Shown here: positions 55,801 to 64,000 of the stretch, piece after piece
How the letters are laid out: each line of letters starts with the position of its first letter
Position numbering within the stretch: the first letter of the stretch is position 1
Assembly (NCBI GenBank): GCA_023525975.1
Contig: JAKNSE010000037.1
Span: forward strand, 3,516,501-3,580,500
Source of the DNA: Smallanthus sonchifolius
Taxonomy: Eukaryota > Streptophyta > Magnoliopsida > Asterales > Asteraceae
Length of the DNA: 64,000 nt
Direction: 5' to 3'
Position numbers and translations under genes: made by a program
The notes under the pieces: generated by a model
The model's database searches: none
Told to the model about the DNA's origin: nothing
What the model saw: the letters and a program-made list of their open reading frames with translations, nothing else

Positions 55801-57354
55801 TAACGACTAACCGATCCTTTTAATTTGATATCTCGGGCGTTACGTGAGAACCTTGTTAACCAACTTTACTTACCTGAGATTCCGGTTATTCGTTAACCCG
55901 AACTAAAAACTTGTCGATTTTCGGGATGTTACACTAATTCAGTGGTATGACTACTAAAAACTTGTGACCCGGGTAACCGCTAGAGCCTCATCCTCACTAC
56001 ATTTGATTTGCAAATTATATTCTTTATAAAGTGGTAGTGCCTCCCGTTAGGGAGAACAATTACACTCAACCCATCGAATGGTCATCTCCGGGTTGGTTTA
56101 AGACATCGGACTCAAAATGCTTTATATTAAAGTTAAATATGTGATTATATTTTGCTCACCGGGAGGCGGTGTAATAATGGGACCAAGTATAAAGACGTAC
56201 CGTTGCCAATATAAGTTCACCAATTCCTGGTCGCATAATAAGCTCGTATAAAGACGTACGATCTTAGAAGTATAGACCAAGCCTTGGCTTATCAATCTCT
56301 GCTCGTATAAAGACGTACGAGTTTCAAAGGAAGTTTGATTAAAAAGGGTTTTACGATCTTTCTCTTTAAAAATGGATTTAGAAAATAATAAAAGCCCACC
56401 TAAAGATGGTTTTTAAGAACGAATTAGTTAAAGACAAAAACATACCACTTCATTAATACGTTAAACATTAACATGCACCAAACATCATCTTCATCCTAGA
56501 AATACAAAGAAGTTTTAGCCACGAATGGCCATAACGACAAGCGTAATGATGAGTTTCGTAGGCTCCCCTATTGTGGAACAAGGAGGAAGAGCCCCTGTAC
56601 TCTCTACTCTAAGTACGAGAAAATGCTCTCTTTTTCTTTTGGTCTGGATTGGTGTGTAGGATGATACCAAGGTGATTGGAGAATTAGATAGTGATAACAA
56701 TCTTCTAAGACCCCTTTTTTGGCTCACCAAGGCATGCTAAACAATGAAAAATCGGATGGTATTTATAGGAGAGCATAGAAGATGGTAGAAGCTGATTTGA
56801 GTGGGGCGCGGGCACGCCCTTAGAGGGCGCGGGCAAGCCCTAATTGGGCGCGGGCATGCCCTTAGCTGGTAGAATCTTCTTCTTCTTTCTTGCTTGGAGC
56901 CTATGTTTTTGACTTTCTTTGTCTCTTCTAGAAGGCTCCATGGGCCAAAAAGGATCATGGATCATCAATGGATAGTACCCATGGGTACTTGGTCTATCCA
57001 TGGGTCTTGGATAGGTGTAAGACTGCTCCATAAGTGCCTTTGACTTTCATCGAACTTGATGATTTCTTGATAATTCTTTGGAGATGTTTGGCTTTCTAAG
57101 GCCTAATAATCTCCCAATTGAATCGGGAAATGGTACGTATCCTTGTGGATCTTGCTAAGGCTCCGCAAGGTCTTCGATTCTTTGGTTTTTCCTTCGGTTC
57201 TGACTATTTTTGTTCATTTGTTTCAAAAGCTCCCGAAAACCTACAATTATCAGAAAGGAACGATTTAGACAATAATTCCAATGTATAATGTCCATAGAGC
57301 ACCAATAATGGGAATGAATATGCATGTAAAACATGTATAAATGATGACATATCA
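52871..57354 (-). repeat. NA-H 3' LTR, containing a solo LTR
   Basis: TGATGTGAATG at the left and GACATATCA at the right on the plus strand; 1.87 kb without the solo LTR at 53329-55933 and its duplication. TATA box at 56759-56768 on the element strand, with three GGGCGCGGGC-NNGCCC hairpins just upstream (56802-56862). The ORFs at 56515-57031 come from this region. Confidence 0.82.
53329..55933. mobile_element. Solo LTR (gypsy-like) inside the NA-H LTR
   Basis: TGTTAGACCCC ... TTCGGGATGTTACA, 2.6 kb, flanked by CTAAT on both sides (53324-53328, 55934-55938). No internal region, so it is the product of recombination between two LTRs. A (CATG)n run is at 55006-55025 and (AAT)n at 53762-53781. 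The frames at 55011-55542 are low-complexity Pro/Ser/Thr-rich and not supported as genes. Confidence 0.9.
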
Positions 57355-57373
57355 TAACACCCCACACTTAAAC
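57355..57373 (-). other. NA-H LTR-proximal polypurine tract
   Basis: Minus strand GTTTAAGTGTGGGGTGTTA directly before the 3' LTR, preceded by TTGAGGACAAGC as in Athila-like elements. Confidence 0.75.
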
Positions 57374-59557
57374 TTTGCTTGTCCTCAAGCAAACTCATGC
57401 ATGATCATACCCATAACTAAAAGCTTTACAAAGGTAATAAAACTCCAAGTAGTTAGAAACTCCGGGATAACTCTTGAGTTGCTTATTTTATTTTTGAATT
57501 TTTCTATTATGGAATCCATGACAAGCCTACTAGAACATTAATTATGCATAAACTTTTCACTCCTCACAATGTTCACTCAACTCTAGGGTTATATAAGTAT
57601 GGATAATGTAAGTTTAATGGAACACTCTAGTTCAAGTCGAATTATGCAATGGTCATAAGCTTGTATGCAAATCATGTCTCCACCAATTAACTAAGTAGTA
57701 TGCATGAATCAAGATGACTTTAAAGGGTTGTAATGTGGCTAAAATAAAAATAAAGGGTGAAAATGAATATCTTTTTGGATTTTTAGGGATTTTAAACGGT
57801 TTGAAAGGGCTGCAGCTATCGTGAAACACACAGCTACGGCCTCATGGCTTAAAATGAAAAATATTAGTAGGTCCCTCTACAGTACTCAGATCATGAGGGA
57901 ATATCTAGTCCGAGGGCTCGTTTATGGTCATATTACGAAGACCAAGATCTCTCAGACAAGTCGCATAATGGGGGCGATTGTTCTTGCTTGCGCCATCGCT
58001 TTCTTACATTGTTAGTTGTTTGAAAAATCTTCTCTCGGAGTTCGGTTGGTAATTCAGTCTTTGTGAAATGAAGGCAGAAAAGCAAATTGAAATCAAAGGA
58101 ATGCATGTCCAGTTCTTTAAGGTCTCCCGGTAAAAGACCAACTTTGTCTTTTTTTTTATAGAGACAAAACTTTTTCAATACTCATCCTTACTCAATTTCT
58201 TTGACATAATATTTCCTTGAATTTTCCTGTAGATAGTTCGGATAATTTCCTAATGTATCCACCATTTGTATATTCCAATTCTTCTGAGTAGGGCAGATTC
58301 TTTCCAAAATTGTCTCGATGATAATGAACTTGAAATTATAACATAGGATAATTTTTCCATTTTGAAGACGGTTAGTCAATAACCGGTGTTTGCGAAAAGC
58401 TGGTTGGGTGATAAGTATGGGTTTAGAACAGAAAAGGATAAGACTCAGAGGGCTATCTAGGCGGATAATATTTTGGTGATTTTTGGGATTTTATGGATAG
58501 TAAGGGTGATAAAAGTCCTAGGTGCCTCAATCATTTTCATAATTCCACTAGTTTATGGTCTTGATATGTATAAGTTATACAAGTTCTAATTATGCATAGA
58601 ATTCAATCGAATAAACACTCAATATACCAAACGAAAGAGCATGCAAAAATAATATAATAATGCTCATGAAAAGGCTTAGATTATTTTCACATGGAAACGG
58701 ATGGGATAAGGTTTAGTGATTTGTTATGCATAATTTCCGTTTGTTTCTACTTGCTATGTTTTCATTTTATTTAATTAGGTGCAAACTCCAAGAGGTTTTG
58801 ATTTAAAGGGTTTAAATTTTTTAAGGTTTTTATAAAAGGTAGATTTTTGTAATATTTTAGTCAAATGGGTATAAAATCATAAGTTAAATTTTACTGCTCT
58901 GAGGTTAACAGTCCTGAATCTCTAATTCCCCACCCCACACTTAAAACTGTGCATTGCCCTTAATGTACAAATGCAAGTAATGGAATGCTATGTAGGAATT
59001 AAAATGCATGGAGTTTTAAGGGAAAAGAAACTAGTACTCCCTCGGTCAATTCAGTGTATAACCTAAGGCCAAAACTTGTTGTTGCTATCGGGGTGTGCCC
59101 CATCAGCTGCATGCCAACATCTTGCTGCAAAGACTTCATCTAATTTCTCAGAAATTTGAGGTGGTTTCCGGCTCCAGGCTCGTAGAGTTGGCGTTTACTC
59201 CTCAAAGTAGAGAGATGATCTGGTGATGTTATTCTTCCTAGAGGCTGAAATAGTTAGAAATTTAAATTTTGAGAAACCAAACCTGAGGTCCATGTTTTCT
59301 GCCATATGCACCAACGTCTCAATTTATTCAAGATCATCGGGTTGCCTCCCGGAAGCGCTACGTTTATTTAAGGGTCATTAGCCCGACCCGTACATGTTTC
59401 ATAAATTTCCAATTTAGTGCTCGTGGTGGAATAATCTATCAAACGGGTGGCTTTCAATATGGAGAGATTAATCCAACCCATTTGATAATCATGCGTACGA
59501 TGATAATAAGTTGATCCTGGAATTAGTGGAGTCCATCCTGCCAAATTTAGAATGCTC
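57374..59557 (-). other. NA-H non-coding interior
   Basis: About 2.2 kb without a supported gene. Holds a second AAGTGTGGGG tract at about 58930-58950 on the minus strand, preceded by AAGGGCAATG. The small frames at 57155-58379 are AT-rich chance frames. Confidence 0.6.
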
Positions 59558-60273
59558 TATAAAAGAGCACCTAAACAAAATGGTGTACTTGAATCACGCC
59601 ACCACCATTTGAAATTTCCTGGACCAAACTTCAAGAAACCCATGTAGTGAAGGAGACGGTCAGCCCGGTATGATAATTTTGTCACGTAATCTTCGTTGGA
59701 TGAATGTTGCTTCTTCCATGAGAAGTGGTCCTCAGAGTGATGTACCCTATCCTATGGCTTATGTGATTCATGGAATGATTCACTGATATGCTTGATCACA
59801 GGCCAGCTTTCACTGTTGCAAGGAATATGTGCCAGCATTGTCATTTGTTTGTTGGTAATCACATCCTCTTGTGCTTCCATATTTAGGATTCCCACCATCT
59901 CTTGTTTAGATCTTCGCTCCTCTGGCTCCTTTGATTGTTTAGCTTCAAGCTTCTCAGAGTAGTCAGGAAGTGATTGTAAAGTTTCAGTAGCTGTCTTTTC
60001 TGAATCACCCGGTCTCACCTCCGACTGATCCATGCTTGTGAAGATGGAAGGTTCTTGCTCCTTAGAGTCACTTGACCCAACTAAAGATGTTGAAAATTTA
60101 ACTTTCGATTCTTCGACTTTGAAGGAATCATCTTGTTGTTTAGTTGGAAAGCTCTTCAAGATTTGAAACTTAATTTCTTCCAAATAACGAAACACTTGTT
60201 GCTCCGTTGGAGGGGTCTTTAGGAGTTGATCCTTAATTTCTTCTAACTGACGAAACAGATTTCTGGGGTCCAT
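59558..60273 (-). pseudogene. NA-H acidic ORF
   Basis: ATG at 60273 opens 173 codons, with a direct repeat at its start (LEEIKDQLLKTPPTEQQ, then LEEIKFQILKSFPTKQQ) and a Glu/Lys/Ser-rich remainder. A single TAG at 59752 is followed in the same frame by 64 more codons ending with GPGNFKWWWRDSS and a stop at 59558. This ending resembles the one in the Athila remnant near 14110. No enzyme motif. Possibly a gag-derived protein of a non-autonomous family. Confidence 0.55.
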
Positions 60274-60305
60274 GAGTCAGAATTTAAAACCGAGTGTTGA
60301 ATTTA

Positions 60306-60491
60306 TTAGGGCGGTATGGTTTCCTCATATGGTTGGCAGTAGGGTTGATGAAAATGTGTGGAACGCCCTTGATAGTGATAACAATCTTGGGTGTAGTGTG
60401 GTTCCCCACAGAACTTACACCAAACCTCCGAATAGTGGTACCCATAGTCGTCTTGGTATCCTCCATAACTACTCTCGTAGTTGTCACCCAT
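60306..60491 (-). CDS. NA-H small zinc-knuckle-like ORF
   Basis: ATG at 60491, 61 codons: MGDNYESSYGGYQDDYGYHY, then CKFCGEPHYTQDC, a CX2CX3HX4C variant one residue shorter than the normal retroviral knuckle. Rich in Tyr, Gln, His. It lies about 100 bp downstream of the primer site, in another frame from the next ORF. Athila gag knuckles have a similar C-x-x-C-G-E-P-H start. It is either a leftover of gag or a tiny RNA-binding protein. Confidence 0.55.
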   Translation of the reverse strand: MGDNYESSYGGYQDDYGYHYSEVWCKFCGEPHYTQDCYHYQGRSTHFHQPYCQPYEETIPP

Positions 60492-60586
60492 GAAAGTTGC
60501 TGTAAAGAATAATCAAAACAATCCATAAAAGAAAATGTTAAGGTTAAAAAGGTTAATCCGTTAACTAGAATTTTTCTAGAAATCAC

Positions 60587-60614
60587 CGTGTCCCCGGCAA
60601 CGGCGCCAAAAACT
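60587..60614 (-). other. NA-H primer binding site (tRNA-Asp)
   Basis: TCCCCGGCAACGGCGCCA (60591-60608) is the reverse complement of TGGCGCCGTTGCCGGGGA, which matches the 3' end of plant tRNA-Asp and is the usual Athila-type primer site. Confidence 0.88.
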
Positions 60615-61718
60615 TGATGTGAATGTTTTTATATAGTAAAAATATAATAAATATATTTTTAGGATGATTTCACAAGATCAGGTTTTAAATTTATAAAATG
60701 ATAATTACGTTAACTTAAAACACACACATTAGGCAAGTGTACCTATCGCAGCATAATATAGTTTAGGTAAGAACCAAGTATCGAACCAATGGACACGGTC
60801 GAGTTACAATACTCAACTTTTGTTATCGTTTAGCCAGATTAATTAGTGAGTGGGTTTTGTGTGCTTGTGAAGCATAAAAGTAAATGACGGTAAAGTAAAT
60901 AACATAAAAGTAAAAACGTGCGTGAAGTGTGTAACAGAAATGTAAAGAGCAGAATAGTAAATAGCAGAAAAGTAAATAACAGAAAAGTAAATAAAGCGAA
61001 AATGATCAGATTACAGAATGTATTGCTTTGGGATTCTAATTAGCTTGGTACGTGATAATGTTAAGTTGACTAATTCAGTGGGACCAAATATAAAGACGTA
61101 CCGTTCCCAACATGAGTTCACCAATTCTTGGTTGCATAATAAGCTCGTATAAAGACGTACGATCTTAGAAGTATAGACCAAGCCTTGGCTTATCAATCTC
61201 TGCTCGTATAAAGACGTACGAGTTTCAAAGGAAGTTTGATTAAAAAGGATTTTAAGATCTTACTCTTTAAAATCAAGACACTCACAAATATAAAGACGTA
61301 TTTAGAAGATAATGAAAGCCCACCTAAAGATGGTTTTTAAGAACGAATTAGTTAAAGACATAAACATACCACTTCATTAATATGCTAAACATTAACATGC
61401 ACCAAACATCATCTTCACCCTAGCAATACAAAGAAGTTTTAGCCACGAATGGCCATAACGACAAGCATAATGATGAGTTTCGTAGGCTTCCCTATTGTGG
61501 AACAAGGAGGAAGAGCCCCTGTACTCTCTACTCTCTACTCCAACTACGAGAAAATGCTCTCTACTTAAGTGTTCTTTTGGTCTGGATTGGTGTGTAGGAT
61601 GATACCAAGGTGATTGGGGGAATTATAGAGTGATAACAATCTTCTAAGACCCCTCTTTTTGCTCACCAAGGCATGCTAAACAATGAAAAATCGGATGGTA
61701 TTTATAGGAGAGCATAGA
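60615..61718 (-). repeat. NA-H 5' LTR, original part
   Basis: Matches the left LTR from TGATGTGAATG to the TATA region (61700-61709). About 250 bp present in the left copy (around 55940-56185) are deleted between AGTGG and GGGACC, a short-homology join near 61082. Confidence 0.8.
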
Positions 61719-63330
61719 TGATGTTGTCCAGACGGTCTATAAAAAACTATTTATAAAACCTAACCTAGAATCCTAAGTAGTAAAGGAATACCCTCTAACT
61801 CAACCGCGCTGACAGGCAAGTGGACCTATCGAGTGTAGCACAGCTTAACGGTAAACCGAGTTATCAAACCCTAGAGACACTACAAATAACAATCTAGACT
61901 CTGACTCGGACTAAAGAATGATTTGGTTTGGGGGGGTTGACTACACTACTTATTAAACTAAGAATGCAATAAACTAAGGACGACTCTAGCTATCAAGACA
62001 AGAACAAAGGTGAAATCAAGATGTGGGAAGAATACTACCTAGGTCGGAATCCTACTTGTAAATCTTAACTTCTATCGATTCTGGAACAATGATGGATCTG
62101 GGTTTCTAAATATAACAACTATAGATAACCTAGTGGATCCCTAATCACTCTCAGGGTGTCACCAACTAAGGAACCTAAAGATGCAATAACTCACCAGATG
62201 GATGGATCACCTCTCAGTCTCACTGTCCACAATACACTCAAAGAATGCATGGGGTAATCTCAGGACAACAACTACGATTTAACTAACAACAATCACTAGA
62301 CACCTAATACTAACCCCCTCTCAGACTGTTAACACTCGGATTCCTAATGACGAAGACTAGACAACTACTTCTCACCTTTCGAGTATTGAACTAGGACACA
62401 CATTCAACTCTAATCAGCAATCAATTACAATTCCTATGGCTACTACGTCTAGCAAACCACCATACTCATAAACCCTAAGATCTAAGACCTAGATACGCTA
62501 ATCAAACATGGAAGACGACCACAATCAACGCATGGAGTAATAATAAATCACAAATCAAAGTTAATCATGCTATATCATCACAATAATCATACTAAGATAC
62601 TTTACATAAGCATAAACCCATCAATTAGAATCCAAAACCAATAAAAATCTAAACTTTACGAGTATTCATCATAGAATCTAGGCGGTATTAAACGTTTTAG
62701 CCTAGAATCATGTTCAAACACATCAAAACAGAAGTATAAGACGTCATCATGGTTTCAAACAAAGCAAACAAAGATAAAAATCGAATCTTGAAACCAAAAA
62801 CGTTAAATCTAACGAACCTGGAAGCAAAGTATTCAACTTTCCTCTTCAATTGACCTCCTCTACTCCAGAATAGCCTCTTTTCTGGTCTAAAATGGCTGGA
62901 AATCGATTCTATTGATAATGGGAGAGTCCTAGACCTTTAAACCTTGATTTTAGGTTAAATTCCCGTAACTTGGGTCCCTCGCGTACCGCGAAGGCCCTTG
63001 ACCAGTTTCTCGCATACCGTCGGGCCAAGAAAACTTGATATTTGAACTTCTCTTGTCGAGCTACCCCAAATCGATATAAAATGGGCCCCGTAACTCATTT
63101 TCTAGCCCGAGATATAGCCCTTTTAAGATTTGACTTTTTCCCGACTTTTTTCGTTTCTCATCCCGGGTTCTCGTGCTCGTTTCTTTCCCGCTTCTTGTTC
63201 GTTTAAGCTCAAAAGTGACCCGATTACCTACAAAACAATGTATTAATCAATACTAACTAAAAACGACTCAATACGATTCTAAAACTATATAAAAACGACA
63301 TGTAAAACATGTATAAATGATGACATATCA
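61719..63330 (-). repeat. Athila-like LTR forming the outer part of the NA-H 5' LTR
   Basis: TGATGTTGTCC ... GACATATCA, 1.6 kb, matching the LTR at 16337-17945 in reverse, including ATAGACCG at its end and weaker CTCGCGTACCGCGA palindromes at 62970-63015. Its outermost 31 bases are identical to the NA-H LTR start at 57324-57354. No 5 bp duplication flanks it. Confidence 0.75.
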
Positions 63331-64000
63331 GCCGCATAATAAGTTCGTATAAAGATCTACGACCTTAATAGTATTGACCTTAAAAATATTTTACGGTCTT
63401 ACACTTTAAAATCAAGAAAACTCACAACTTTTACAACGGTTATAGACAATTACAAAATCCCACCAATTATGGTTTAAAGAGCGAATAATTAAAGAGATAA
63501 ACATACCACTAAATTAAAATGTGAAACATTAACATGCACCAAATTTCATCTTCACCCTAGCAATTCAAAGAGTTTAGCCACGAATGGCCATACTAACTAG
63601 CAAAACGCTGAGTTTTGTAGGCTCCCCTATTGTGGAACAAGGATGAGGAGGCTCTCTACTCTTTAGTCTTTACTCTATGCTTTAGAAACGAACTCTCTAA
63701 GCTGTCTTGAGGTGTGTTGTGGTGTGTGAAACCAAGAACCCAAGTCCTCTATTTATAGGCCTCAAAATTAGCCTTACATGACCATGCATTGGGTCACACG
63801 GTAGTGCAAAGGTCTCGCGAATCAAAACGGGTATAGAGGACAGTGTACTAGGTCCTTGGGGGCAAAAAAGGCTTCGCAAGGCCATGCAATGGGATGAACG
63901 ACCGTGCATTGCCCATTCAACTCTCCTGCTTTGTCTTTTAGCTCCTTATTGATCAATTTTGACTTCTTGGGGGTCAAAACTTAGGAATGATCCTTCTAGA
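63331..64000 (-). repeat. LTR-F, right part (runs off the window)
   Basis: Resumes LTR-F after NA-H with CATAATAAGTTCGTATAAAG. TATA box at 63748-63759 (CCTATAAATAGAGG on the element strand), with repeated and inverted CCATGCAATGGG / CCGTGCATTGCCC motifs upstream (63781-63915). The ORF at 63697-63909 spans them and is not a gene. Confidence 0.72.

Larger units (their letters stand above)
52871..63330 (-). mobile_element. NA-H: non-autonomous Athila/Tat-like LTR element
   Basis: Minus strand: 5' LTR (60615-63330), tRNA-Asp primer site, a small zinc-knuckle frame, one longer acidic frame, about 2 kb of non-coding DNA, two AAGTGTGGGG purine tracts, and the 3' LTR (52871-57354). No protease, RT, RNase H or integrase remains anywhere. 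Primer site and purine-tract context are of the Athila/Tat kind. Inserted in LTR-F. Confidence 0.78.

Overview
The window reads as intergenic heterochromatin from a large plant genome: a stack of nested LTR retrotransposons with one LINE, some small DNA-transposon-like repeats and no host gene that I can support. Plant-type evidence: Ty1/copia polyproteins with YVDD reverse transcriptase, Athila-type gag, chromodomain Ty3/gypsy, initiator-tRNA-Met and tRNA-Asp primer sites, and an RTE LINE with a short tandem tail. The copia extra ORF and the style of the gypsy gag resemble what I remember from Asteraceae genomes; that lineage guess is inference, not shown by the sequence.

Layout. 1-12766: a minus-strand Athila element (5' LTR about 11110-12766, gag 10920 leftwards and off the window), its gag split by a full-length 10.4 kb copia (Copia-A, 194-10610, target duplication GGAAC). 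12767-17945: remnant of an older plus-strand Athila (gag/protease fragments, two purine tracts, 3' LTR). 17946-22500: AT-rich DNA with a 4 x 30 bp array, a 115 bp duplication, a possible Helitron end and an inverted-repeat element carrying a G-rich minisatellite. 22505-24665: gag end of a truncated copia (Copia-B). 24666-31479: decayed minus-strand copia (Copia-C). 31480-31774 and 50768-51056: two halves of one old plus-strand copia (Copia-D), separated by 19 kb. Within that gap: Gypsy-G (40674-50767, target duplication GAAAG), then Copia-E (31775-40669, target duplication AAAGT) inserted exactly at the Gypsy-G edge, then a 5'-truncated RTE LINE (37406-40363) with an uninterrupted ORF inside the Copia-E LTR. 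51057-52080: part of an Athila-like LTR. 52081-52870 plus 63331-64000: an LTR (LTR-F) split by NA-H (52871-63330), a non-autonomous minus-strand element. One NA-H LTR holds a solo LTR (53329-55933, target duplication CTAAT); the other is chimeric with an Athila-like LTR.

Insertion order readable from the duplications: Copia-D, then Gypsy-G, then Copia-E, then the LINE; Athila (minus), then Copia-A; LTR-F, then NA-H, then the solo LTR. Nearly every element has lost function. Copia-A has a gag-to-RT deletion that removes protease and integrase, Copia-E has no pol, Gypsy-G has lost its RNase H end and integrase core, and NA-H never shows pol. Only the LINE ORF is uninterrupted.

The most striking unexplained pattern is regulatory or structural. 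Several unrelated families carry clusters of short family-specific, mostly palindromic repeats just upstream of the LTR TATA box, and in five families the same motif reappears inside the element (5' leader, or an internal spacer). The second is a roughly 1,440-codon extra reading frame downstream of pol in Copia-A.
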